Positions 8,079 to 16,360 of a stretch of DNA of 64,000 nucleotides are shown here, piece by piece. Made by a program: the position numbers and the translations under genes. Source of the stretch: Thermomicrobium roseum DSM 5159 (GTDB lineage: Bacteria; Chloroflexota; Chloroflexia; Thermomicrobiales; Thermomicrobiaceae); the NCBI RefSeq assembly GCF_000021685.1, contig NC_011959.1, positions 1,426,001 through 1,490,000 of the forward strand, given 5' to 3'. Below the pieces are notes generated by a model. The model was not told the origin of the DNA and did no database searches. It saw only the letters and a list, made by a program, of their open reading frames with translations. How positions within the stretch are numbered: the first letter of the stretch is position 1; the number at the start of each line of letters is the position of its first letter.

Positions 8079-8681
8079 ATGGTGTCGGCTGCTGAGCGCT
8101 GGGAGAGCGCCCTGACGCCGGACGACTATCTCGCCACGATGCAACAGTATCGTGACCAGTTCGAGGCTAACATCAGCCGCACGCGCATCATGCCAGGGGA
8201 TTGGGCCGCGTTCGGGCAGGAGCCGCTGTTCATCCTGATCATCACCGAGGACTGGTGCCCGGACTCCGTTCAGTTCGTGCCGATGGTCATCGCACTGGCA
8301 CGCCGGATCCCCACGGTAGAGGTACGCATCCTGCGCCGCAGCGAGCATCAGGATCTCGCTGATCGCTATCGCCGGCCGGACGGCTCGCAAGCGATCCCGA
8401 CCTTCGTCCTGCTCGATGCCGAAATGCAAGAACTCGGTTATCTGGTCGAACGGCCGGAGCGGGCGACACAGGAACTGCGGGAAGCACTCGCCGAGTTCGC
8501 AGCCCAGCATCCCGAACTCGAGGGTGTCACACGACCGTGGTCCGAGATGCCCGCCGAGACACGCATGGCTGTCCGCACCTTTCTCGAGGAATGGCGAGAC
8601 CGGCAGTTCGACCGCTGGACTCGTTATCTCTTCGAGGACCTCGCCGAGATCGCCAAGACGGCCCGGGTGCGAGCAGCCTGA
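8079..8681 (+). CDS. Thioredoxin-fold protein with single-cysteine WCPDS active-site motif
   Basis: A 200-residue cytosolic protein of the bacterial thioredoxin-family group related to BSU-type YtpP/TrxA-like proteins. The thioredoxin core spans about residues 40-150: ITEDWCPDS takes the place of the usual WCGPC, and the cis-proline element is AIPTFVLLD. The second active-site cysteine is replaced (C-P-D-S), so a classical dithiol exchange is unlikely; monothiol chemistry or a structural role is possible. An AGGAGGTG ribosome-binding site precedes the ATG. No signal peptide is seen. Confidence 0.85.
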   Translation: MVSAAERWESALTPDDYLATMQQYRDQFEANISRTRIMPGDWAAFGQEPLFILIITEDWCPDSVQFVPMVIALARRIPTVEVRILRRSEHQDLADRYRRPDGSQAIPTFVLLDAEMQELGYLVERPERATQELREALAEFAAQHPELEGVTRPWSEMPAETRMAVRTFLEEWRDRQFDRWTRYLFEDLAEIAKTARVRAA

Positions 8682-8705
8682 ATTCACCGGAAGGGGAAGA
8701 ACATT

Positions 8706-9206
8706 ATGCACGAAGAGGACCGCCCGGGTATCCACACGACCGTTTACCGCCAGCCTGGTGGAAACGTGCCGACCGAGGCGACGGAAGCGGTCGGCCTGCA
8801 GGTCGACCGGGTAGAGGGGCAAACGGTCATCGTCCGTCAGAGTCGGGTCAATCAGCTCAGCGGTAACCGCGTGCGCCTCGAGCAGTCCCGGGTCGATCAC
8901 GTGGAAGCACGTTCCGCCCAAACCGACCGGAGCGCGATCCGTCACCTGGAGGCCGAGCGAGCCGTGACGCTGCGCGGCGCAGTCGCCTGGGCACAAGCAC
9001 GCGACGTGCGGGCAGTGCGCACACGGATCGCCCTTCTCCAGGCCGACCGCGTCACAGTCGAGGACGGACGCGTCGCGCTTGCGGTCGTCCGCGAGTTCGC
9101 CGGCCCAGCATACCTCCGCCTGCCACTGGCGGCCATCGGAACGTTTCTGGCTGGAATCGTAGCGGGACTCCTGCTGGGTCGCCTGCGCGGTCGCGATGGG
9201 GGGTGA
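8706..9206 (+). CDS. Membrane-anchored protein with six 15-residue repeats
   Basis: Unrecognised 166-residue protein. Residues 34-123 consist of six consecutive units of exactly 15 residues. The units share the spacing x-x-[VL]-[EQ]-[AG]-x-x-[VA]-x-[VL]-x4-[VI], alternating small or aliphatic positions with charged ones, as expected of a beta-solenoid or a regular beta-stack. A single membrane helix follows (about 138-158, LPLAAIGTFLAGIVAGLLLG), then a short positive tail, predicting a tail-anchored protein. The next gene also encodes a small one-helix membrane protein and begins 5 bp after this stop. Function unknown. Confidence 0.7.
   Translation: MHEEDRPGIHTTVYRQPGGNVPTEATEAVGLQVDRVEGQTVIVRQSRVNQLSGNRVRLEQSRVDHVEARSAQTDRSAIRHLEAERAVTLRGAVAWAQARDVRAVRTRIALLQADRVTVEDGRVALAVVREFAGPAYLRLPLAAIGTFLAGIVAGLLLGRLRGRDGG
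8805..9074 (+). repeat. Six in-frame 45-bp coding units (15-residue repeats)
   Basis: Residues 34-48, 49-63, 64-78, 79-93, 94-108 and 109-123 align without gaps. Conservation is in the hydrophobic pattern rather than DNA identity, apart from the QSRV ending shared by units 1 and 2. Confidence 0.65.
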
Positions 9207-9210
9207 GAGC

Positions 9211-9474
9211 ATGGCGTCGAGCCATCGCCTGTTGCGCTTCCTGGCATCGAGCGCGTTCGGCATCGCCGCCGGCGCTCTGGTCGCTGCCGCCCTGGCGTCG
9301 GAACGACGACGGCAGGTCGAGACAGCGCTTCGTCAGCGCTGGCAGCGGGCGCGCCAGGCTGCCGAGTCGGAGGCGGTCGAGACCGAGCAGGAGCTCTGGG
9401 CACGCTTCCGCCAACTCGTGGGACTGCCGTCGCAAGACGGGCTCCCGCGCGATATCACGCCTCGGTCCCACTGA
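9211..9474 (+). CDS. Small one-helix membrane protein, YtxH-like
   Basis: An 87-residue protein with one N-terminal membrane helix (FLASSAFGIAAGALVAAALA) followed by a charged, probably coiled-coil helix rich in Arg, Glu and Gln. The architecture resembles YtxH-type general-stress membrane proteins, but the similarity is only architectural. The ATG at 9211 was preferred over the one at 9196 because GGGGTGAG lies just before it and it starts 5 bp after the preceding stop. Probably expressed and localised with the repeat protein upstream. Confidence 0.6.
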   Translation: MASSHRLLRFLASSAFGIAAGALVAAALASERRRQVETALRQRWQRARQAAESEAVETEQELWARFRQLVGLPSQDGLPRDITPRSH

Positions 9475-10129
9475 GGCAGGCATAGGCACGCACCGGCACC
9501 GCCGAGCCACTGCGGATCGGGATAGGCGCGGCGTGGAAGCGGAACCGGCGGCCGCGCAGCCGCGCGAGATCGCGGAGGTTCTCCACGATGGGAATCCCAG
9601 CTCGCAAGAGCTGGCTGTGCACCGGTCGGCTCCGGTTTCGCACATCGTCGATATTCCAACTGTCGATACCGACCAGCATCGCACCCGCCGCGACCAGCGA
9701 TGCCGCCGCCTCTCCCGTCAGATACGGGTTGGCTGCCAGGTACCGGGCGGTTCCCCAATACCGATCCCAGCCGGTACAGACCAGGACAGCATGACCTGCC
9801 AGCTGGAGCCCCTCGAACCGCTCCGCGCCGATAGCCAGCCGACCGCGAGCGACCTGCCACCGCACGTCGACGACGATTCCGGGCACGTCAGCGACCCGCT
9901 CGAGCGGGAGCGCGGCGAGATCGAGTCCGTCCTCCCAGCGATGGAACGGGCTGTCGAGATACGTCCCGGAGTTACCGACGAACGCATAGCGGTGCACCAC
10001 GAAGGTCGTTCCGCTCGCATAGTGCGGGGCCATCTCCGCTCGTGTCCTGAACTCCAGGATCTCCGGCTGGGGAAAGCCGGGAAACATGGGAATGTCCGGA
10101 GCGAACGGATGAGTGAGATCGACCAGCAT
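9455..10129 (-). CDS. Cyclase/kynurenine formamidase-like metal hydrolase with altered metal motif
   Basis: A 224-residue member of the cyclase family (kynurenine formamidase fold), starting LVDLTHPFAPDIPMFPG as usual. The family metal-binding motif HxGTHxDxPxH reads N-S-G-T-Y-L-D-S-P-F-H at residues 53-63, so the first two histidines are Asn and Tyr while Asp59 and His63 remain. Some cyclase-family branches carry this variant, so it may define a subfamily rather than a dead enzyme. The start at 10129 follows a good GAGAGGGAGA ribosome-binding site; the open frame upstream lacks family similarity. The 3' end overlaps the convergent 9211 gene by 20 bp. Substrate unknown. Confidence 0.8.
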   Translation of the reverse strand: MLVDLTHPFAPDIPMFPGFPQPEILEFRTRAEMAPHYASGTTFVVHRYAFVGNSGTYLDSPFHRWEDGLDLAALPLERVADVPGIVVDVRWQVARGRLAIGAERFEGLQLAGHAVLVCTGWDRYWGTARYLAANPYLTGEAAASLVAAGAMLVGIDSWNIDDVRNRSRPVHSQLLRAGIPIVENLRDLARLRGRRFRFHAAPIPIRSGSAVPVRAYACLSGTEA

Positions 10130-10362
10130 GGCCCTTTCTCTCCCTCTCGTCAGTCGTCGGCACCACTGGCGAGCATCGTACCGGATTACGTTCCGAAATC
10201 TTGGGCTCTCTCCTGCATCTGGCCAGCGCGAGTGCACCTCCGCGCGTGCACCCGCGCCTTCGTGGTCACACGCCAGCGTCCACCTCGCTCCATCGTCGTC
10301 GAGCACCCTGGTGACGATTCGCCCGCCAACCCGTACGCTAAGCTCGAACGAAGCGAACGGGA

Positions 10363-11619
10363 ATGACCGCGTACGACCGAGACAACCATGGTTGGCGATC
10401 CTATCCCCGGGGACTTCTCGTCTTGGCCCTCGCAACCTTCGTCCTGTTTCTCGCGCGGGGTATGGTCCTTCCTTTTCTCATGATCTACTTTGCGCAGATC
10501 GTCGGTTTGGGCGAAAGCCTGGCTGGAGCAGGCATCGCCCTCTCGTCCGTCGTCGGCGTCGTCGCGACGCTCGCGCTGGCCAGAACGATCGACCGCTCTG
10601 GGGCCCGCCGCATCCTCCTGCTCGCCTTGCTGGCCATGGCCGCTGTCCATGCCACGCTCTGGCTGGGTCGCTCGCCTGGGCTCTTCCTCTGCCTGATGAG
10701 CCTGTTCGGTATCGCCATCAACGTCTACTGGCCGGCCTCCGATACGCTGGCGACTACTTTCCTCCCACCGGAACGGGCTGGCGAAGTGTTCGGCCTCCAA
10801 CGGGTCGCCAACGCGCTCGGCCTCGGTCTCGGCGGCCTGATCGGTGGCTGGCTGGTGACCGGAGGCGACCCGGCTGCCTATCGGACGAGCTTCCTCGTCA
10901 GCTCCGCAGGGATCCTCTGCGCCGCGCTGCTCATTTGGTGGTTGGTTCCCGCTGTTCACCGCCGGAGCGCCCTGGACCGGACCGCTTTACGCGGCGATTG
11001 GAGAGGACTACTGGCTGATCGCCGCTTTCTGGCAAGCCAGCTTCTGTTGCTGCTCGGCGTCACTGGCTTCACGCAGTTTCAGGTCAGCGTTCCACCCTTC
11101 TTACGGGAAGAAGCGGGATTCCGCGAGCGCACGATCGGCGCGCTCTTCGCTGTGAACACCCTAGTGGTCGTCCTCGCACAGGTTCCGGTCGCCCGCTGGG
11201 CAACCGGTCGACCCTTTGGACATCTCTTCGCTGCGACCGGTATCGGCTGGGCGATCGCGTACGCATCGTTCACGCTCGCCCCGCAGACAGCCGCCGCTGC
11301 CTCCGTCGGAGTGCTCGTCTACTCGCTGGCCGAACTCCTCTTCATGCCGGTCTCGGGAGCAGTCGTCGTAGCCCTCTCGTCACCTTACCAGCGAGCGCGG
11401 GCACTGGCGTTTGCGAGCGTCGTTTGGGCTATCGGATGGGGTGGCGCTGCCTGGATCGCCGGAGTTCTCCTGGAGCGTCAGCTCGCGCACGTTCTGTGGA
11501 GCGGGACGGTCGCGGTCATGCTCGGCCTGGCCGTCCTCGCCGCGAGGCTCACCGCGTTTCTCGGGGGACGACCTTCGACCGAACCACCAGTCAGCACCGG
11601 ACTGGAGCGCGAGTCATGA
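10363..11619 (+). CDS. Major facilitator superfamily transporter
   Basis: A 418-residue protein with about twelve hydrophobic segments, typical of single-chain MFS carriers. A conserved cytoplasmic loop (ARTIDRSGARRILLLAL) lies between helices 2 and 3, in place of the strict DRxGRR motif, and PPERAGEVFGLQRVANALG follows between helices 4 and 5. The second half begins after a charged central loop near residue 205. The substrate cannot be read from sequence; drug or metabolite export is likely. Its stop overlaps the start of the P-type ATPase gene by 4 bp (ATGA), indicating co-translation. Confidence 0.85.
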   Translation: MTAYDRDNHGWRSYPRGLLVLALATFVLFLARGMVLPFLMIYFAQIVGLGESLAGAGIALSSVVGVVATLALARTIDRSGARRILLLALLAMAAVHATLWLGRSPGLFLCLMSLFGIAINVYWPASDTLATTFLPPERAGEVFGLQRVANALGLGLGGLIGGWLVTGGDPAAYRTSFLVSSAGILCAALLIWWLVPAVHRRSALDRTALRGDWRGLLADRRFLASQLLLLLGVTGFTQFQVSVPPFLREEAGFRERTIGALFAVNTLVVVLAQVPVARWATGRPFGHLFAATGIGWAIAYASFTLAPQTAAAASVGVLVYSLAELLFMPVSGAVVVALSSPYQRARALAFASVVWAIGWGGAAWIAGVLLERQLAHVLWSGTVAVMLGLAVLAARLTAFLGGRPSTEPPVSTGLERES

Positions 11620-14138
11620 GCGGGCCACCGACACTGATCGCTGCACCCTGGACAGGTCTCAGCAGCAATGAGGCGGCAGATCGGCTGCGCCGGTTCGGCC
11701 CGAACGAACCGGCACCGCCCCAGCGGCGCCGGGCCATGGTGCAATTTGCACGCCTTTTCCTCGAACCCTTGACAGTGGTGCTCCTGGTGGCCACCTCGAT
11801 CACGGCTCTGCTCGGCGAGTTCGTGGATGCGACGCTCATCATGAGCATCGTCCTGGCCAGCACGACCATCAATTTCCTCCAAACCTATCGTTCGCAAAAG
11901 GCGGTGGAGACGCTGCAAGCCGCCCTGTTGCCCACCGCGACGGTCCTGCGTGACGGACAATGGCAGGAACTGCCGCGTCGGGAGCTGGTCCCCGGAGACA
12001 TCATCCGACTGAACGCTGGAGATCTCGTCCCAGCCGATGCTCGTCTCCTCGAGACGAGCCATCTCACCGTCTAGCAAGCAGCACTCACCGGCGAGTCCCT
12101 TCCGGTCGACAAGACGGCCGATCCGTCGGCCCCAGCTAGCACCGATCCGCATGCGCCGCACATGGTGTTCCTCGGCTCGTCGATCATCTCCGGAACCGCC
12201 ATCGCCGAGGTCGTCGCGACCGGGAAACGGACCCTGTTCGGCGGCATTGTCGCTCGCCTCGGAGCGCCCCCGCCGGAGACGGCCTTCCAACGTGGTCTCC
12301 GCGATTTCAGTCTGCTCATCACCAGGACTGTCGTGTTCCTGGTCCTCCTGACGCTCGTGGTCATGCTCGCGCTCGGTCGACCGCCCCTGGACGCCTCGCT
12401 GTTCGCGGTAGCGCTCGCCGTCGGTCTTACGCCGGAGTTCCTACCGATGATCGTGACGATCACGCTCGCCCAGGGAGCTCTCCGGATGGCACGCCAGCGC
12501 GTCCTCGTCAAATCGCTTCCCGCGATCGAGAATCTGGGGAGTGTCGATATCGTCTGCAGCGACAAGACTGGGACACTCACCCTCGGCGAGATGCAGCTGG
12601 TGGCAGCGGTCGATCTCCACGGCCACGACTGGCCGCGCGCCTACCAGCTGGGTTTGCTCAACGCCCGCACACAGTCCGGTCTCGCCAGCCCGTTCGATCG
12701 CGTGCTCCTCGCTCGTGACGTCGCCGAGTATGCGGATGTCGTGAAACTCGACGAGCTGCCGTTCGATTTCGAGCGGCGTCGCGTCTCGGTGGTGGTTCAG
12801 GTCGCTGGTCGAGTTCCCCTCCTGGTCACCAAAGGCGCCCCGGAGACGATCTTGCCGCTCTGCACGGCCTACGAGGACGAAGAAGGCGTGCACCCGCTCG
12901 ACGAGCCGTTGCGGGCCCAGGCTGCAGCGCAATTCCGACAGCTCAGCGCCGAGGGACTGCGCGTGCTCGCTGTCGCCTGGCGCCGCTGGGAAGCGGGACG
13001 GTCGATCGAGCTCCCTGACGAGAGCGACCTCGTCTTCGCCGGGTTCCTCGCCTTTGCGGACCCGCCGCTTCCCGAGGCCGCGGAGGCGATCCGCCAGTTA
13101 GCTGCCGACGGCGTGCGCATCAAGCTCCTCACTGGCGACAACGAGCTGGTCACAGCCGCCGTCTGCCGCGCCGTCGGTTTGCCCGCTGAACGGATCGTCC
13201 TCGGCAGCGAACTGGAGCGACTCGACCCACTCGCGCTCGAGCGGCTGGTCGAGGAAGTCGACGCGTTCGCTCGCGTGACGCCGGCGCAAAAGCACCGGAT
13301 CGTGCTCACGCTCAAGGCGCGGGGACACGCGGTCGCCTTTTTGGGTGACGGCATCAACGATGCCCCCTCGCTCCACGCAGCGGACGTCGGCATTTCGGTC
13401 ATGAATGCGGTGGATATCGCACGCGAGGCAGCGGACATCGTCCTCCTCGATCGCCGTCTCTCGACGCTTCACGAGGGGATCATGGAGGGACGACGCGCCT
13501 TCTCCAGCGTGATGACGTTCCTGCTGATGGAGACGAGTTCGAATTTCGGCAACGTCTTCAGCATGGCGGGTGCAGCAGCGATTCTCCCGTTCCTCCCCAT
13601 GCTGCCGCACCAGATCTTGCTCAACAACTTCTTGTACGACCTGGCACAGATCGCCATCCCACGCGATCGTGTCGATCCGCTCCTCACCGCCTCTCCTCGA
13701 CGTTGGGACATCGGTTTCGTGCGGGCAGCCATGCTGGTCTTGGGCCCCATCAGTTCGCTCTTCGACTTCCTGACCTTCGCGGTCTTGCTGGCACTCTTCC
13801 ACGCCGACGAGCGACTCTTCCACAGTGGGTGGTTCGTCGAATCGCTCGTCACCCAGTGCCTGGTGGTGTTCGTCATCCGCACCGCACGCGCCCCCTGGAG
13901 GGCACGACCGAGCTGGTTCCTCACTTTGAACGTTCTCGCGATCGTCGGGATCGGGTTGGCGCTACCCTTCAGCCCGTTCGCTGACGTGCTCGGCTTCGTC
14001 CAGCTGCCACCGAGCTATCTCCTCTTCCTCGCCGTCGCGGTGACCAGCTACCTCGCGCTGGTCGAACTGGCCAAGCGCGGCCTCTACGCCTGGTGGAACC
14101 ACCGTCAGCGGGAGACCGTCCGACCAGGCCGGGCATAA
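11616..14138 (+). pseudogene. Magnesium-type P-type ATPase gene interrupted by one in-frame TAG
   Basis: The reading frame encodes a P-type ATPase of the MgtA/MgtB class (about 840 codons), but codon 153 (12072-12074) is TAG. The upstream part holds the first two membrane helices and the start of the actuator domain. The frame then continues unbroken with QAALTGESLPVDK (TGES dephosphorylation motif just after the stop), the phosphorylation site CSDKTGTLTL (Asp316) and GDGINDAPSL in the hinge. The membrane segment METSSNFGNVFS and the following loop are characteristic of Mg2+ P3B pumps. The next internal ATG (12162) lies past TGES, so reinitiation there would give an incomplete enzyme. Possible explanations are recent inactivation, TAG readthrough, or a sequence error; GAG (Glu) to TAG is one change. 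Confidence 0.8.
12072..12074 (+). other. Internal TAG stop codon in the P-type ATPase frame
   Basis: The codons read L-T-V-stop-Q-A-A-L-T-G-E-S. In relatives this position is normally Asp, Glu or another polar residue. The frames before and after are identical, so no indel is involved. Confidence 0.9.
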
Positions 14139-15286
14139 TCGGTCGGATCGATCCAGGGGCGCCCCTCCGCCAGTCGCGCCACTCGAAAAGGCGTCAGATC
14201 GCGCGACGAGCGTCCGGAGACGATCCACTCCGCCAACGCGCGCCCGATCGCGGGAGCGGTCTTGAACGACGTGCCCGAATCACCGAGAAACGCGAACAAG
14301 CCAGAATACTCCGGAATCGGCCCGAAGAGTGGCCGCCCGTCCGGACTCTGCATGACGATACCCGCCCAGCCTCCGCGCACGATCCCCTCAGCCAGCGCGG
14401 GGTAGCGACGCGCGATCGCTGCCCTGGCGGGCGCGACGAAGCTCGGATCGGCCGTCTCCGGATAGTGGTCCGGGTCAGCCGGCTGAACACCCGCTTCCAA
14501 GCCGACCAGCGTCGCGGTCTTGCCCTCTGGCCGGTACCACAAGCCAACAGCCGTATCGATCCCGCAACAATGCGCGGGTGCCGGCTCGAGCGGCCAACGG
14601 AACACGACAACCTGCACCCGACGCGGTAGCAACTGATAGTCGAGACCGAGCGGGGCGAGCAGCCGGTTGGCCCATGGGCCCGGTGCGAGAACCACCACTG
14701 GAGCAGCGATCGGTCCGCGCGTCGTCTCGACGCCAGCGACTCGATCCCCGGCGAGCAGCACCTCGGTGACCGTCGTCCCCGGCCAGAACGTGGCACCACG
14801 CTGCTCCGCGCGCGCGAGCAACCCCAGTGTCGCCGCGATCGGGTCGGCATACCCGCTCTCCGGCTCGTAGGCCGCGACGGTCAACTCACCCAACTCGCGC
14901 CACGGCTCGAGTTCGGCGACCGCTGCGCGATCGAGCAGCGTCACGGGAGCACCCAGCGCCTGGTGCAGCGCCACGTTCTGGCGCAGCTTTGCCTCGTCAT
15001 CCGGTGCGACGACTTGCAGGAAGCCAGTGCGGACGAAGGGCGAGGATGTCCCGACCCGGCTCTCCCATTCCTGGAAGAAACGGAGACTTTCGAGTGCGAG
15101 CTGGGTTTCGTGCGGGTTGGGATAGTGCAACCGCACCAGTGCCCCGGATTTCCCGGTTGCCCCAGAAGCGGGAACGCGGCGCTCGACGACGAGCACATCC
15201 CGCATCCCGAACTCGGTCAGCCAGTAGGCGACACTCGCGCCGACGATTCCTGCTCCGACGATCACCACCTCAGCAGTCGCCGCCAT
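14105..15286 (-). CDS. FAD-dependent amine/amino-acid oxidoreductase (DAO family)
   Basis: A 393-residue flavoprotein of the D-amino-acid oxidase/sarcosine oxidase/glycine oxidase family. VVIVGAGIVGASVAYWLTEFG gives the N-terminal Rossmann dinucleotide motif and VVERR its acidic end; ATGKSGALVRLHYPN is the FAD-adjacent segment, and GWAGIVMQSPDGRPLFGP with FLGDSGTSFKTAPAIG closes the C-terminal FAD-binding half. The substrate is not apparent. The start at 15286 follows GGGGAGGAAGG; the longer open frame is rejected. The 3' end overlaps the convergent ATPase frame by 34 bp. Confidence 0.85.
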   Translation of the reverse strand: MAATAEVVIVGAGIVGASVAYWLTEFGMRDVLVVERRVPASGATGKSGALVRLHYPNPHETQLALESLRFFQEWESRVGTSSPFVRTGFLQVVAPDDEAKLRQNVALHQALGAPVTLLDRAAVAELEPWRELGELTVAAYEPESGYADPIAATLGLLARAEQRGATFWPGTTVTEVLLAGDRVAGVETTRGPIAAPVVVLAPGPWANRLLAPLGLDYQLLPRRVQVVVFRWPLEPAPAHCCGIDTAVGLWYRPEGKTATLVGLEAGVQPADPDHYPETADPSFVAPARAAIARRYPALAEGIVRGGWAGIVMQSPDGRPLFGPIPEYSGLFAFLGDSGTSFKTAPAIGRALAEWIVSGRSSRDLTPFRVARLAEGRPWIDPTDYARPGRTVSR

Positions 15287-15749
15287 GCCTTCCTCCCCGG
15301 TCGTGGTCATCCAACCAGTTCGCTCCGCGCCGGTCAAGTGCGCACGCTCCGCGGCCTGGACGAGATGGCTGTTCGTGCCTCCGCGCGGGACACGAATCAG
15401 CTGGAGTACAGCAGCGCAGCTGACGAGCGGAAACGAACGCACGCGCCCGGCGTAGCCAGTCGACAACGATGGATGCTGGCTGCATCGTTCAGTGTGCGCT
15501 TCAGGAACGGTCAACAGCACTCTCGGTGGTGCTCCTGTTCACCGGTCGGTCCCGCTCCGCGAAGCAGAAGCGCGAGTCGTGGTGCTTGCTGCGGCGACAA
15601 GAGTGTCCGAGAGGGGAAAACCGCCCTGCACGGTCGAACGGGGACACAGGGAGCGAGCTCGGCCATCGTTCGGGGGACACGCAACGCGTCGCCGTGCGGC
15701 CAGCGGATCGACGGAGAAGATGCGCGGCTGATCCGCCGTGGTGGCTCCC

Positions 15750-15771
15750 GGAGAACCAGTCTCCCCTTTTT
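15750..15771 (+). terminator. Weak plus-strand hairpin followed by TTTTT
   Basis: GGAGA (15750-15754), loop ACCAG, TCTCC (15760-15764), then CC and five Ts. The stem is only 5 bp and no plus-strand gene precedes it, so its role is unclear. Confidence 0.25.
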
Positions 15772-15775
15772 CGAA

Positions 15776-15877
15776 GAAAAAAACGCGCGGAGCACCGGGG
15801 GACGGAGCGCTCCGCGCGCCAAGGGAAGGGAAGGGATTGGGGTGCGGGTCGGTCAGCGGGGGTGCTTCCCGCCCGCT
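15776..15877 (-). ncRNA. Candidate small RNA, about 100 nt, minus strand
   Basis: A promoter-like pair (see 15884-15913) would start transcription near 15877. The RNA would contain a GC hairpin (arms 15852-15860 and 15872-15880, partly upstream of the predicted start), a 30-nt C/U-rich single-stranded linker rich in CCCUU, and a 10-bp terminator stem followed by seven Us. No open reading frame fits inside. CCUUCCC-type linkers are complementary to Shine-Dalgarno sequences, so a trans-acting antisense role is conceivable. It is not recognisable as SRP, RNase P, tmRNA or 6S RNA. Confidence 0.45.
15777..15818 (-). terminator. Strong intrinsic terminator, minus strand
   Basis: CGCGCGGAGC (15784-15793) and GCTCCGCGCG (15809-15818) form a perfect 10-bp stem with a 15-nt loop. 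On the minus strand it is followed at once by seven Ts (A run at 15777-15783). No minus-strand protein gene lies upstream within 700 bp, so it implies a short non-coding transcript. Confidence 0.75.
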
Positions 15878-15883
15878 GACACA

Positions 15884-15913
15884 ATCATACCACTCGACAG
15901 AAGTCATTGACAA
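15884..15913 (-). promoter_or_regulatory. Sigma-70-like promoter for the candidate small RNA
   Basis: Read on the minus strand: TTGTCA (15908-15913), 18-bp spacer, TATGAT (15884-15889). Both hexamers differ from consensus at one position. The inverted repeat 15852-15860/15872-15880 lies over the predicted start and could also be an operator. Confidence 0.55.
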
Positions 15914-16305
15914 GGGGTCACCACCGAGCCAGAACCGACTGCGGGAAGTGCCACTGCTTCCCCGCCCTGACCGACCGAGAACGACGATGCCTTCCGCCAC
16001 GATGACCACTCCGGTGAGTCAGCACGCACTCAGCGGGGGACGGCGCGATCGCGGACATGACCGTGCCGCCAGGTGTCCCTGTCGCGAGGGCGCGCGCACC
16101 GACCCGCTGACGACGCCCTCTCTTCCCACGGAGGAGCTGACAACTCCCGCGGTGCTGAGCTTTCCGCACCGGTCGGGGAGCGGAGCGACAGCGATCATTG
16201 CCTCGACTGGCGCCCGATACTGCGCACGCTCGCACCCGAGTCCGCCAAACCCACGCTCGCACTAGCACACGTTTCGCTGCCTGCGAAGAGGGCGTCTTGC
16301 CTTGC

Positions 16306-16311
16306 TATACT
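16306..16311 (+). promoter_or_regulatory. Extended -10 box (TGCTATACT) for dnaJ
   Basis: TATACT preceded by TGC, 50 bp before the dnaJ ATG. No convincing -35 is seen and no CIRCE element (TTAGCACTC-N9-GAGTGCTAA) is visible. Confidence 0.45.
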
Positions 16312-16360
16312 CTGTATCAGACTCTGCGCGGATCGGGAGTGCCCGAGAGCAGGGGTGCCG

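Larger units (their letters stand above)
15287..16360. other. Gene-free kilobase containing a probable small RNA
   Basis: No reading frame here has a plausible start, ribosome-binding site and family similarity together. The stretch holds a promoter-hairpin-terminator arrangement on the minus strand (15777-15913), a weak plus-strand hairpin with five Ts (15750-15771), an imperfect inverted repeat near 15941-15964 and, at its end, the dnaJ -10 box. The remaining DNA, about 15300-15740 and 15970-16290, shows nothing I can identify. Confidence 0.6.

Noticed and set aside
7911..9263. 450-codon minus-strand frame over the 8.0-9.3 kb genes
   Set aside because: The plus strand there has well-formed genes with ribosome-binding sites and a thioredoxin-fold match; the antisense frame has none.
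15539..16009. 156-codon open frame on the minus strand in the 15.3-16.4 kb gap
   Set aside because: It runs straight through the candidate small RNA and its terminator, has no ribosome-binding site, and its product is a low-complexity string of Arg, Ser and Pro.
16306..16360. CIRCE heat-shock operator upstream of dnaJ
   Set aside because: No TTAGCACTC-N9-GAGTGCTAA-like dyad is present.
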